A stretch of 35,880 nt of DNA from Erysipelotrichales bacterium (GTDB taxonomy: Bacteria > Bacillota_I > Bacilli_A > Acholeplasmatales > WRBM01): NCBI GenBank assembly GCA_009784525.1, contig WRBM01000019.1:1-35880 (forward strand), read 5' to 3'. The notes under the pieces are model-generated. The model did not search any database. It saw nothing but the letters and a program-made list of their open reading frames with translations, and was not told where the DNA came from. The position numbers and the translations under genes were made by a program. Below, one piece after another: positions 1-8,481 of the stretch (positions within the stretch are counted from its first letter, which is position 1; the number at the start of each line of letters is the position of its first letter).

Positions 1-441
1 AAAAGCTATGTCCCAACCAGAATTGTAAGACCATTCGCCTGTAATTAAACGTTCTGAAATATCTCCAACGCCCCTTGCGGTTACAGCTCTTGTGCCATGA
101 TAAAGAAAAGCTCCTGTTCTACCGAACATTCCTAATTTTACTGCTTTCTTTTTAGGAGCCGTAAACGGTAATAATGTTCCGCCTGAAGCGGCTGTAATTC
201 CGTATAGTGCTACTAGTGTTGCGGGCTTATCCAAAATCTTCTCCAACTAAATGGCGGTATTTCTTCTGGGTCAAAGACAACCGGCACACTATTAAAAATG
301 TTATGCCAATTAGCCGGAAAGTTTATTGGATTGCTGATAGTGTATAAATTGAAATTTCCTGGGCTACTTATATTATACAACATTTCTTCTAAATCGCAAG
401 GGCTAATGAACATTTTTGTTACTGGAGAGTAATATCTACCC
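1..441 (-). pseudogene. Orphan RHS C-terminal tip, frameshifted copy (continues past the window edge)
   Basis: This stretch is a diverged copy of the 3' part of the RHS gene, matching about 1252-1668. Similarity starts abruptly at 441 with the codons for GRYYSPVTKMFISP, the end of the RHS core, and runs to the left edge. One base is missing near 223 (gcgggctt here, gcggtgctt in the full gene). The reading frame therefore ends after RRFWISPQH, while the next part of the tip (TLVALYGITAASGG and onward to the GDISERLITGEW region) stays readable in another frame. It also carries about 20 extra bases near 95-120. There is no ribosome binding site at the break. Displaced tips downstream of the main gene are typical of RHS/polymorphic toxin loci, where they serve as recombination donors; that role here is inferred. 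Confidence 0.85.
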
Positions 442-459
442 TATTATTTCAAGCACCTA

Positions 460-507
460 AAGCATTTAAAATAAAAACGTTGAACAGTTTTAACACTGAA
501 CAACGTT
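460..507 (-). terminator. Rho-independent terminator after the RHS operon
   Basis: On the minus strand AACGTTG (476-482) pairs with CAACGTT (501-507). An inner CAG/CTG pair is separated by an AA/AA internal loop, and a U-rich run (plus-strand ataaaaa, 471-477) follows. It lies 17 bases after the stop of the 165-aa gene and separates the operon from the orphan tip. Confidence 0.7.
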
Positions 508-523
508 TCGATTTACACAATTT

Positions 524-1021
524 TTATTTAAAAGTTTGTTGTTTTTCTTTAGGCTTTTCATCTGAGATTTCATTAAGCTTTACTTCAATCCCCAACATAG
601 TCAAAAATTTGTATTTTTGTCCTATTTCAATTCCGTCCTTACCACTGTTAAGACCTTTCATTTTTATCATCTTTCCGCTAGAAGTTCTGACTACAGGATA
701 ATCCCAAACTGCGCTATCACCATTACCTGTTAATCTAAACTCAATAACTGTTCCAATAATAGTTTCAATTTGATTTTTTTTAAGTCTTGATTTTCCTTTT
801 AAAATTATGCCTATAAGAAAGAAAGAAAGAAAGAGCAAAATAATGGCTAAAAAAGATACTGTCATAAGAGTTGTTGTATCATAGTAATCCCAGTGTAACA
901 ATACTCCTATTATTCCACCAATAGCCAAAGATAAAGTTATTATTAAATAAGCAAAGTACCCTAAATAGAATCTTTTAGCTAATTTTTTCTTAGCTTCATT
1001 GTATAAATCTTTTTCTGACAC
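524..1021 (-). CDS. Small membrane protein, DUF3592-like; candidate RHS immunity or accessory protein
   Basis: 165 aa. Two strongly hydrophobic helices (about residues 20-42 and 50-75) are followed by a basic stretch (KGKSRLKKNQ) and a soluble C-terminal half. The pattern GTVIEFRLTGNGDSAVWDYPVVRT, broken here as GTVIEFRL plus WDYPVVRT, followed by IGQKYKFL, resembles the extracytoplasmic part of DUF3592 proteins (GTV...YYPVV...VGD). That match is from memory and is tentative. The gene overlaps the 3' end of the RHS gene by 26 bases, so the two are translationally coupled, and a terminator follows directly. In polymorphic toxin loci the gene directly after the toxin usually encodes its immunity protein, so that is the leading hypothesis. 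Nothing in the sequence proves it. Confidence 0.7.
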   Translation of the reverse strand: MSEKDLYNEAKKKLAKRFYLGYFAYLIITLSLAIGGIIGVLLHWDYYDTTTLMTVSFLAIILLFLSFFLIGIILKGKSRLKKNQIETIIGTVIEFRLTGNGDSAVWDYPVVRTSSGKMIKMKGLNSGKDGIEIGQKYKFLTMLGIEVKLNEISDEKPKEKQQTFK

Positions 1022-4000
1022 CTCGGCTTCCTCCTCTTAATGCTCCTTGAGTAAATGGATTATCAATACCCAAAGTCGTAGTTCTAGCTATTGAATTAAA
1101 TGTTACATTGCCCCAACTAAAGCCATCTCCTTGTATCAAAGAGACTGTCTCACTTGCTAAAGGTTGCGCTGCAATTTTATATATGACTCTCAAATTCCGA
1201 GGAACAATCATGCCGAATGCTGCTATGCCAATTGTTGTTCCATAACCCCATGCAATATCCCATCCTGATTGATAAGACCATTCGCCTGTAATTAAACGCT
1301 CAGAAATGTCACCTGTACCTCTTGCGATTGTAGCTCTGCCGACTGTGCCTAACATTCCTAATTTTACTGCTTTCTTTTTAGGAGCTGTAAATGGTAATAA
1401 CGTTCCACCTGAGGCGGCTGTAATTCCGTATAGCGCTACTAGTGTTGCGGTGCTTATCCAGAATCTTCTCCAACTAAATGGCGGTATTTCTTCTGGGTCA
1501 AATACAACCGGCACACTATTAAAAATGTTATGCCAATTAGCGGGAAAGTTTATTGGATTGCTGATAGTGTATAAATTGAAAATTCCTGGGTTATTTATAT
1601 TATACAACATTTCTTCCAAATCGCAAGGGCTAATGAACATTTTTGTTACTGGAGAGTAATATCTACCCTCGATTTGATATAAATTACTTTCTTGATCGAA
1701 AAAATGAGTCTTCCATCTAAACGGATTCATTATTGCTGGATGATGAGGATTATTTTGTGCCGTAATTTCAACTGGTTGGGTATTTGCATTATTATTGGCG
1801 TAACTAAAAATTCTGTGTTCACCCCATGCAGTATACTCATAAAATATAATTTCACCAGTTCTAACCCGCCTAAGACCAACGATGTTTCCGATAGTGTCCT
1901 TAATATAATACCACACTTCTACTCTAGTTGTTCCCTCAATATATTGAAAACCAACCATTTCATCCGCATTATAGAAGTAAGTTAATGCTCTTCCCTGATT
2001 ATCTCTTTCTGCTAATAACTTCGGTCCATCATAATAATAATTTATTACTCTCGCGCCGACTGTTTTCCTAAAACGAATGCCTTCAATATTATACTCGTAT
2101 TTTGATACCACTGATCCTCTAGTATAACTTTCAAGTAAATTGAAGCGCGTATATTCAAGTGTATCTGTTCCCATCCTTATACAATTACCTAGGCGATCAT
2201 AATTGAATGTCATTAAGCCACTGATATCTGTAAGACGACCATGAGTATAAGTATACTGTCTGACAATTCCAGAGATAGTTTCTCTTGATACGCTGCCATC
2301 TAAGTTATAATTATAAACTCTACGACCACTCTCTAAAAACAAATTGCCAGATAAGTTCTCTTCGATTAGTTGACCAGCAGTTCCATATTGATAGTGGTTA
2401 GTTACGGTTCTTCCTCTAAAATGAAATGCTGTAAAACTTGTGCTTGCAATTCTTTCACCAACATTCATTGAGCTTGTTGAAGAATAGAGATTATGCGACT
2501 CTGTTATTGAGCTAGGAATAAAGGTATTTGCATGATAAAGAATATCTTCTAATATTCTATCAGATCCATCAAGGGATTTGTCTTTTCTTGTAATCCTTCC
2601 TAAGCCATCAAATGTATAAGTAGTTCTTTCACGATGAATATTACTTGCTAATAAATCGAGAGTTTCTGTAATTCGAGGATTTATAAACACTGTATTGTCA
2701 ACAACAATATCATTATCATGCGCTCTTCTACCGATTCCAAATCCTTCTAAGCTATAACTAACTCGTTCCACACCTGATGCACTGATAGTTGTTAAAGTTC
2801 CATTTCTATATTCTTTAATCTCAGTATCATCATGAGTATAGTCGAAGGTTTGTTGCCTATTTTCAAACGGATCATGATAACCTGTAATTCCTGAAACGAC
2901 TTGACTTTCGCTAACCGTTTGCCTGCTAAAGTTTGTTTGAGATTCATTCTGATTAATACTTGTCATTCTACCAAAATTATCCATAGAAATAATCGTAGTG
3001 TCAGTTGCCGTAGTTAATCCACGATTTCTGAACCCTCTTCTTGTTATTACGTTATTATTTCTATCAATTTCTGTTTCTGTATGCAAGACCCTAAAAGTTC
3101 CCTCAACATAAAAACATCTAATCAGATTATCCAGTTCGCCATATTCGAACTCATAGTGATAATTTGTTCCTAAATTTCTAATCGCTGTTACTCTTCCACT
3201 GGAATCGTATGTCATATTATTACGAGAATTTAAGTTATCATTCACAACTTCTAACTTATCACCGAACAAATTTGAAGTAAAATTAACGATATGAGTGCTA
3301 ATAGGATCTGTAGCACCTGTTGAAGTTAAATTGACACGCTCTTCTCTTGAAACTTCTCCTAAAGGATCAATTGTATTTAAACGAATTTGATTTCTCTTAG
3401 TTGATAGAATCTCAAGATTGTCAAGATCGTTTAAAGTAAAGTCTAAGCTTTCACCAGAAACTCTTGGATGATTAATAGATTTTACTGAAGTTCCATGAGC
3501 ATCATAAAAATAATCAGTATATGCGCCATACTCATCAACTTCCAAACGGATTCGTCCTTGGAAATCAATCCAAATACGCTCTTCAGAACTTCTATTTTCT
3601 TTATGAGCTCTCGTAATAATATCAAATCCTTCAGGATTGTTGTTCCTGATATTAGGAGGCAATCTGTAAAATAATGTTCTTTTAGTCACGCTAGCATCAG
3701 GACTAACTGTTTCAAGAAAATAATGAGCTTGATGATGCCCGATTGTAGCGATTGGAAATGCATCTGAAACATTAAGCAAACTTACATTATTGACCGGAAA
3801 CTTCTCTCTTCCATCACAAGTTGATAGAATAAATGGGTTAGTCCTTGTTTTAATCAGACTCTGATAAGTAGTCTGGACATCAGCTTCGCTCATATAAAAT
3901 GTATTATTAAAAGATCTTGTGACTAACTGATTAGTATTGCCATCTGTAAATTGGACCCGATTGATATGATGAAAAGCAATTTGCGCACCGTTTGTCCTAG

Positions 4001-5585
4001 TTAGAAACATGGTTGATCTGTCACTATAAACCATTTTCATCCCAGCAATACTAATAGATTCACTTTCCAGGCCATTTAAAAAGCGCATTTCAACATTTTC
4101 TATAGTTCTGTTAGGCACATCACAAGGCACCTCAACATATTGCCATACATTAACTGCTGTACCATCAATAACTCCAAAATTTTGGGTTGTATAACGACTT
4201 GTTAAAACAATTGTATTATGAGATGTTATATTAATGCGAACCATACTTCTTGCGCTCCAAGCGCGTTCAATCCGTAACCAAAAGCCAATTGTGAAAAATT
4301 GAAAATTAGGGCATCTGTTGCTTCTGTAATTTCGCATATAATCCAATCCTAAAATTGAAGCATTGGCATTGCCTGCCACAAAATTCAAGCCAGCATTTAT
4401 GCGTGTTGATGGAATGCCATTAATTTGTTCTGAATTTGCCCAGTGTGTTCTTCTCATCACATCAATTCCTGGCCGCTTTTCCAATTCTCTTAAGTCTGTG
4501 CCAACTGATTCAAAAACGGCAGTTAAATCGCCCTCTGAATTAGAAAAATAATTGAGTTCAATCCCTTTCTCATTTGTGACTCTTGCTCGATTAATAGCAG
4601 TTACAAAGTTATTCGAAGAAACAATTCCATTTGGTTTAAAGTTTGCGGAAGTTATTTCACCAAAGAAAGGAATATCTAAAGCTCCTCTAGCTCTGATTAC
4701 GGCTTGATTAGTGATTGTTGGATTTCCAAAGCCATTCTCAACTCTCTCAACCCTTCTATGATTTTCGCCCTCAATTTCTGTTTGGTAAGATATTCTTATT
4801 AATCCAGAATCCTTTGAATCAAAAATTCCTTCAATTCTCGAGCTATTAACTCCATAAAAGAAATGTGTTACATGCTCATTAGCTCTTTGTGCAGCTCTTC
4901 GTCCGCGTCTTGTGATTGTCCTTAAATTATTATTTAAGTCATAATCATAGTGGATTGATTTGCGCACAATTCCGTTTGAAATAAACCTGATTTCTGCTAA
5001 TCTTGAACTAACATAATGAAAAGTAATTGACCTTGTTCTTCTCCTATTATCGAAAACTTCTGATAAATTATTTCCAACATAATTATAAATCTTTCGATTT
5101 GAAGAATTATGACTCGAAATACTTTCAATTAATCTTCCGTTCACATTAAATATTAACTGATTTTCATTCTCATCTGTAATCACAAATCCATCAGCCAATG
5201 AATGGTTTGGTCCGGTTGTTGTTAAAATAAGATTTAAACCGCTGGTGTCATAATATCTGAATGTATTTCCGGAGTGAGTTAGATAAACAAATATATGAGA
5301 AAAACCCTTTTCATCCACATACTCAAATTCTTCTTCAACTCGAACTGAAAAATTTCGCCTTATTAGAAATTGTTCAATATTTAATTTCCATAATCCTCTG
5401 AAAGTCGTAGTTGCTCTTGAACTCAATCCTTGATTATATATATGACTTACATCAACCCTGAAAGATCCGCTTCCGATTCCGGATGCTGGTACTTCTGTTA
5501 AAATTCTTCCTGTCGCAACATTGGTAGACACGCGCGCATTATTAATTCCATTATTTACTCTTGCGTGATTTATTTTTTCTTGCAT
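996..5585 (-). CDS. RHS/YD-repeat protein with RHS-associated core and variable C-terminal tip
   Basis: 1529 aa. The start is the ATG at 5585 with a strong AGGAGGAG ribosome binding site. There is no signal peptide or membrane helix at the N terminus (MQEKINHARVNNGINNARVS). Residues about 80-400 and 620-1290 are rich in YD-type repeats (YNYVGNNLSEVFD, YDSSGRVTAIRNLGTNYHYE, YTFDGLGRITRKD). About 420-530 looks like a jelly-roll or carbohydrate-binding insertion (FFTIGFWLR...VNVWQYVEVPC). The RHS-associated core ends near 1288-1315 (NPFRWKTHFFDQESNLYQ, then GRYYSPVTKMFISP). The 214-residue tip contains hydrophobic Gly/Ala-rich stretches (TLVALYGITAASGGTLLPF) and no catalytic motif I recognise. 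RHS proteins form a beta-shell that encapsulates a C-terminal toxin. The absence of a secretion signal, the holin-like neighbour and the extra tip copy downstream fit a released polymorphic toxin. The activity of the tip is unknown. Confidence 0.9.
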   Translation of the reverse strand: MQEKINHARVNNGINNARVSTNVATGRILTEVPASGIGSGSFRVDVSHIYNQGLSSRATTTFRGLWKLNIEQFLIRRNFSVRVEEEFEYVDEKGFSHIFVYLTHSGNTFRYYDTSGLNLILTTTGPNHSLADGFVITDENENQLIFNVNGRLIESISSHNSSNRKIYNYVGNNLSEVFDNRRRTRSITFHYVSSRLAEIRFISNGIVRKSIHYDYDLNNNLRTITRRGRRAAQRANEHVTHFFYGVNSSRIEGIFDSKDSGLIRISYQTEIEGENHRRVERVENGFGNPTITNQAVIRARGALDIPFFGEITSANFKPNGIVSSNNFVTAINRARVTNEKGIELNYFSNSEGDLTAVFESVGTDLRELEKRPGIDVMRRTHWANSEQINGIPSTRINAGLNFVAGNANASILGLDYMRNYRSNRCPNFQFFTIGFWLRIERAWSARSMVRINITSHNTIVLTSRYTTQNFGVIDGTAVNVWQYVEVPCDVPNRTIENVEMRFLNGLESESISIAGMKMVYSDRSTMFLTRTNGAQIAFHHINRVQFTDGNTNQLVTRSFNNTFYMSEADVQTTYQSLIKTRTNPFILSTCDGREKFPVNNVSLLNVSDAFPIATIGHHQAHYFLETVSPDASVTKRTLFYRLPPNIRNNNPEGFDIITRAHKENRSSEERIWIDFQGRIRLEVDEYGAYTDYFYDAHGTSVKSINHPRVSGESLDFTLNDLDNLEILSTKRNQIRLNTIDPLGEVSREERVNLTSTGATDPISTHIVNFTSNLFGDKLEVVNDNLNSRNNMTYDSSGRVTAIRNLGTNYHYEFEYGELDNLIRCFYVEGTFRVLHTETEIDRNNNVITRRGFRNRGLTTATDTTIISMDNFGRMTSINQNESQTNFSRQTVSESQVVSGITGYHDPFENRQQTFDYTHDDTEIKEYRNGTLTTISASGVERVSYSLEGFGIGRRAHDNDIVVDNTVFINPRITETLDLLASNIHRERTTYTFDGLGRITRKDKSLDGSDRILEDILYHANTFIPSSITESHNLYSSTSSMNVGERIASTSFTAFHFRGRTVTNHYQYGTAGQLIEENLSGNLFLESGRRVYNYNLDGSVSRETISGIVRQYTYTHGRLTDISGLMTFNYDRLGNCIRMGTDTLEYTRFNLLESYTRGSVVSKYEYNIEGIRFRKTVGARVINYYYDGPKLLAERDNQGRALTYFYNADEMVGFQYIEGTTRVEVWYYIKDTIGNIVGLRRVRTGEIIFYEYTAWGEHRIFSYANNNANTQPVEITAQNNPHHPAIMNPFRWKTHFFDQESNLYQIEGRYYSPVTKMFISPCDLEEMLYNINNPGIFNLYTISNPINFPANWHNIFNSVPVVFDPEEIPPFSWRRFWISTATLVALYGITAASGGTLLPFTAPKKKAVKLGMLGTVGRATIARGTGDISERLITGEWSYQSGWDIAWGYGTTIGIAAFGMIVPRNLRVIYKIAAQPLASETVSLIQGDGFSWGNVTFNSIARTTTLGIDNPFTQGALRGGSRGVRKRFIQ

Positions 5586-5601
5586 TTTTTTCTCCTCCTT
5601 C

Positions 5602-6009
5602 CTAGTTCTTTAGTGCCGATAATTCTTTGTTACTCTTCTTGATATAACAATTTTCATCGCTGTTGTCTCGAGCTAAGGCTCTTTCATTAGAAACATTAAC
5701 GTTTCTTGAAAGGCTGACAAGCCCGTCAATTTTTTTACTGACTTCATCAGTTGAAAGTTTAATTCTTTGCTTAGCAGTAACCTCCGCAATTCTCATTAGT
5801 ACATAAGCTTTTTTCTCTGCACCAGAAAATTGTGTAAATTTCTCTGCTTCTTCAATAAAAGGAAGTAAAGCTTCTTCGATTTTAATGAAATTTTCCGCCT
5901 TTTTCTTATTTTTTACTGCTCTCAAGAGCTTAAAAAAGCACGTTAATGCTGCGAGAAGGCATGTTAGTGCCGTTGCGGCCAATGATAATATAATTTCAAT
6001 ATCTTCCAT
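5602..6009 (-). CDS. Holin-like small membrane protein (LLH-type, tentative)
   Basis: 135 aa. One N-terminal hydrophobic segment (IILSLAATALTCLLAALTCF, about residues 6-25) is followed by a basic turn (KLLRAVKNKKK) and an amphipathic helical tail containing FSGAEKKAYVLMRI. That layout and the AEKKAYVL motif resemble Lactobacillus phage LL-H-type holins. The last 40 residues are polar and low in complexity. The ATG shares its A with the stop codon of the Mur ligase-like gene (TAATG), so translation is coupled. It is followed after 16 bases by the RHS gene. If it forms membrane lesions it could release the signal-less RHS protein; this is inferred from position and topology only. Confidence 0.6.
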   Translation of the reverse strand: MEDIEIILSLAATALTCLLAALTCFFKLLRAVKNKKKAENFIKIEEALLPFIEEAEKFTQFSGAEKKAYVLMRIAEVTAKQRIKLSTDEVSKKIDGLVSLSRNVNVSNERALARDNSDENCYIKKSNKELSALKN

Positions 6010-7577
6010 TATTTATCTTCCTCCATCAACTCTTTTATTACATCGCAGTCTTTAAATAAAATAGCTTCTGTTTCACTGATTACAAGTGCGTTTCTATTAC
6101 CACGGCCAGCAATAAATACAATGTCACCTGGCTCACAATCTTCGATCGCTGTTCTGATTGCCTTCTTACGATCAACAATAATTTCTGAAGTGACCGCATC
6201 ACCTAAATAACTCTGAAGTTCTTCGCAGATTTTTAAAGGATCTTCTGAAGCTGAATCAACTTCAGTTAAATATAAACAATCCACAAATGTGCGCGCATAA
6301 TCCATCGCTTCTTTTCTGAATTTGCCTCTTTGACTAACAAAGAAGTCCGAAGAAACCATTTCGGTCCAGCCATTGAATCCTGTTCCGGTTGCGCCAGTAA
6401 CTAATCTAATCTTATTAATTTGCCCTTTATTTCGATAGTCCGCCAGGATTTCTAAGATTGGAAATAAATATAAACCACTAATGACCTTATGGTCTTGAAA
6501 ATTAAAAACTTCTTCTCTTCCAGGCACCGACAAATCAGATATGATATGTTGGAAAACTTCAATATCTAATAAATTTAAAGCATCAAGCACTGTTAATGCA
6601 CATGTGATATTTAAAGCATTATAAGGCATTATCATTTTTGTGTTAAGTTTATGACTAATCTCTTTTACTCTGACTTCCATTTCTAAGCCATTGATGGTAT
6701 GAAGACAATGAAATAAAAGTACATCTAAACTCTTATAATCTGCATTTCTGATTTCTGCAATATGCTTAGATCCAAAAGTGTAGCTAACGCTACTATTTAG
6801 ATTTAATAATTCATTGAAATCCTCTCTTGTGAGATTACCCGTTAAACCAAAAACATTAACAGCAGCTGTCGCTGATTCATTAAAAGACTCTTTTTCGTGA
6901 GACGTGTCAGATTTAAAGAAAGATTTAAGATTCGCAACGTATTGATCAGTTGGTTCAAGATCAATATGATGGTTCGTAAAAATGTTTGTTAAAACTTTGG
7001 CCACAAAAGGAATGTCTTTTGCGAGACCTTCTGAAATTGCAGATTCATTCACTTCGAGCACAATAAATTCTGGCTGAAAATTTTCAGCTTCATGAAGAAT
7101 CTGTAAAAGGATTCCTTCACTGCGCAACGGTGTTTCGCTCCCTTCATTTGGATCCGCAAACCCAGCTGGAGAATCAATTTTTGCGCTCGAATAAAGCATG
7201 GACTTCTTTCCTAATGCTTTTAAATAATCATGAATAATTTTTGAAACCGTTGTTTTTCCACGACTTCCAACAACCCCAATAACTTTAATCTCATCCAGAG
7301 GGTTAGCACCCCCGGCATTATAAAAAGAATTATCTGATAAAGGAACCATGTTCCCGCCATTATATTGGGACGTGTCCTCGTTTATATTTGATTGAGCATT
7401 AAGTGCGCCAAGACTTTTAGTTTTCTGATAACCTAAAAAAGAATTAGATTCGTCAATAGATTTTAAAGGAACACTTTCTGATTTAACAATGGCTTCTTGA
7501 ACCTTTTTAATTCCAATCGGAATCATATTTTCAGGTAGTGAATTAATTAACTTTTCTTTTAATTGCGATAATTTCAT
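6009..7577 (-). CDS. MurE-like Mur ligase with degenerate active-site motifs
   Basis: 522 aa. The start resembles MurE (MKLSQLKEKL), but residues 20-90 form a low-complexity Asn/Ser-rich stretch instead of a UDP-binding domain. The central Mur ligase domain has a P-loop GVVGSRGKTT (about 102-111), the TNIFTNHHIDLEPT segment that matches the TN...DHLD motif, and ALNITCALTVLDAL with the conserved Asn. In the C-terminal domain PGREEVF and DRKKAIRTAIEDCEPGDIVF followed by AGRGN match MurE (PGRME, DRR.AI..A...GD, AGKGHE). The MurE motifs DYAHTP, GGDRD..KRP and DNPR are replaced (GLYLFP, GATGTGFNGW, EVDSASEDP). ATP binding is therefore plausible, but the substrate is unlikely to be ordinary UDP-MurNAc-dipeptide. 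It sits between tail-fibre-like and holin-like genes, which is not a cell-wall operon. It could be a peptide or glutamate ligase acting on an operon partner. Confidence 0.8.
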   Translation of the reverse strand: MKLSQLKEKLINSLPENMIPIGIKKVQEAIVKSESVPLKSIDESNSFLGYQKTKSLGALNAQSNINEDTSQYNGGNMVPLSDNSFYNAGGANPLDEIKVIGVVGSRGKTTVSKIIHDYLKALGKKSMLYSSAKIDSPAGFADPNEGSETPLRSEGILLQILHEAENFQPEFIVLEVNESAISEGLAKDIPFVAKVLTNIFTNHHIDLEPTDQYVANLKSFFKSDTSHEKESFNESATAAVNVFGLTGNLTREDFNELLNLNSSVSYTFGSKHIAEIRNADYKSLDVLLFHCLHTINGLEMEVRVKEISHKLNTKMIMPYNALNITCALTVLDALNLLDIEVFQHIISDLSVPGREEVFNFQDHKVISGLYLFPILEILADYRNKGQINKIRLVTGATGTGFNGWTEMVSSDFFVSQRGKFRKEAMDYARTFVDCLYLTEVDSASEDPLKICEELQSYLGDAVTSEIIVDRKKAIRTAIEDCEPGDIVFIAGRGNRNALVISETEAILFKDCDVIKELMEEDK

Positions 7578-7598
7578 AATCTCTTCTTCCTTTTCTCC

Positions 7599-8099
7599 TT
7601 AATCGTTACCCTGACCAGCAGGTACTGTGTAATTGATTCTAATATTTCTTCTCATGATTAAATTTGAACGGCCAGAATCTGAGTAAAAATCGAACTCCAG
7701 ATGAAAAACGCTGGTGCCGTTTAAAGACTGGCTATTTAAAAAAGGTGTTTCAGTGACTGTGACTGTAAAACCATTATTTATAGGTGCCGAACTAGCTGTA
7801 ATTCTAGTAGTAAGATCGCCTGGCACTCTAACCTGCACAAAAACAGGAAAGCTTGCGAAAGTTGTTGTTAGAGTTGTTGTTCTAGGTTGATTTCTTTGTC
7901 TTGTCCAACTGATTGTATGACCATTTAATAAAACATCAATTAGTGATGGTCCAAAAAACATGCGCATTAAATCTGATCCTCTGAACATTTCTTGAGTAAT
8001 TGCGTTTAAAGCTGAGGCTGTTAAAACTTCTCCGTTAATAAATGTATTTCCGTTATTAATTGCATTTGCAAGATTCGTATTAGGTGTAGTCCACCGCAT
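7599..8099 (-). CDS. Tail-fibre-like protein with N-terminal adaptor motif
   Basis: 166 aa, start ATG at 8099 behind AGAGGAAG. The first 38 residues (MRWTTPNTNLANAINNGN, then FINGEVLTASALNAITQE) follow a pattern seen at the N termini of phage tail-fibre or baseplate proteins in Firmicutes (a W.TP/N..NG start, then LTA.ALN.I). The remaining 120 residues are rich in Thr, Ser and Asn and predicted all-beta (TVTVTETPFLNSQSLNGTSV). There is no signal peptide or membrane segment. The N-terminal module is shared with the 51-aa protein encoded just upstream. Lead gene pair of the RHS operon; structural or receptor-binding roles are inferred from the motif alone. Confidence 0.65.
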   Translation of the reverse strand: MRWTTPNTNLANAINNGNTFINGEVLTASALNAITQEMFRGSDLMRMFFGPSLIDVLLNGHTISWTRQRNQPRTTTLTTTFASFPVFVQVRVPGDLTTRITASSAPINNGFTVTVTETPFLNSQSLNGTSVFHLEFDFYSDSGRSNLIMRRNIRINYTVPAGQGND

Positions 8100-8136
8100 A
8101 ATTTTCTTCCTCTTTCTATTTTTTTATTTTGATAAT

Positions 8137-8292
8137 TTAAATTCTTCCGATTATATCCATTAAAACTGCAATGTTCATTATTTCTTGAATGATTATGTTC
8201 AAGGCTGTTTCCATAACTGGCTCTGCTTCCGTAAACATATTACCGCCGTTGATTCGATTGGCTAATTGCGAATTAGTAGTTACCCATCTCAA
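8137..8292 (-). CDS. 51-aa adaptor-like protein, TTG start
   Basis: The first gene of the RHS operon. It starts with TTG at 8292, nine bases after a perfect GGAGG (plus-strand cctcc, 8302-8306). It reads MRWVTTNSQLANRINGGNMF, then TEAEPVMETALNIIIQEI and ends MDIIGRI. The first 40 residues align with those of the 166-aa protein downstream (MRW.T.N..LAN.IN.GN.F...E.....ALN.I.QE), so the two are paralogues. This copy stops just after the shared module. It is either a truncated duplicate or a stand-alone adaptor. The conserved frame, the shared start MRW and the strong ribosome binding site argue that it is translated. Confidence 0.7.
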   Translation of the reverse strand: MRWVTTNSQLANRINGGNMFTEAEPVMETALNIIIQEIMNIAVLMDIIGRI

Positions 8293-8330
8293 ATAAATTA
8301 CCTCCTTCCATTGAGTTGAAAATCACTAAT

Positions 8331-8382
8331 AAAAAAAAGGCATAAAAAATTTAGGATTTTTGTATCCATTTTTTCTCACGCC
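8331..8382 (-). terminator. Terminator-like hairpin in the RHS operon leader (possible attenuator)
   Basis: On the minus strand GGCGTGAGAAA pairs with the TTTTTTATGCC side (three G-U pairs). An internal loop and a GGAT/ATCC inner stem follow, and eight U residues follow the hairpin (plus-strand a-run 8331-8338). It lies between the predicted promoter (8444-8472) and the first start codon (8292), and after the Ca2+ ATPase gene's own terminator. It should therefore act on transcripts starting at the RHS promoter: either an attenuator or the 3' end of a roughly 105-nt small RNA. Confidence 0.6.
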
Positions 8383-8443
8383 AATGTTTAAGCAGTGAAT
8401 CCTCTCGGTATATGTCAAAGCATATACAACTCTTATATTTAAC

Positions 8444-8472
8444 ATTCTATCTTATATTTCGACAAAATGCAA
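8444..8472 (-). promoter_or_regulatory. SigA-type promoter of the RHS operon
   Basis: Minus strand: -35 TTGCAT (8467-8472), a 17-base spacer, -10 TAGAAT (8444-8449). Four of six bases match the consensus at -35 and five of six at -10. The leader to the TTG start is about 145 nt and holds a small hairpin (GTATATG/CATATAC, 8408-8427) and the terminator-like hairpin. It fills most of the 293-base gap to the ATPase gene. Confidence 0.55.
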
Positions 8473-8481
8473 GCGTTTACG
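8468..8481. promoter_or_regulatory. cre-like site (CcpA) overlapping the -35 of the RHS promoter
   Basis: Minus strand CGTAAACGCTTGCA matches the catabolite-responsive element consensus TGWAARCGYTWNCW at 13 of 14 positions (first base C). It covers most of the -35 hexamer, a position where binding would repress. Whether the genome has CcpA cannot be seen here. Confidence 0.5.

Noticed and set aside
4363-4551. Open frames on the plus strand inside the RHS gene (also 1306-1659 and 1692-1985)
   Set aside because: They are antisense to a long, clearly coding frame with YD repeats, have no good ribosome binding site and show no family resemblance.
1-8300. Complete prophage
   Set aside because: No terminase, portal, capsid, tape-measure or integrase gene is visible; only tail-fibre-like and holin-like proteins, so a prophage cannot be claimed from this window.
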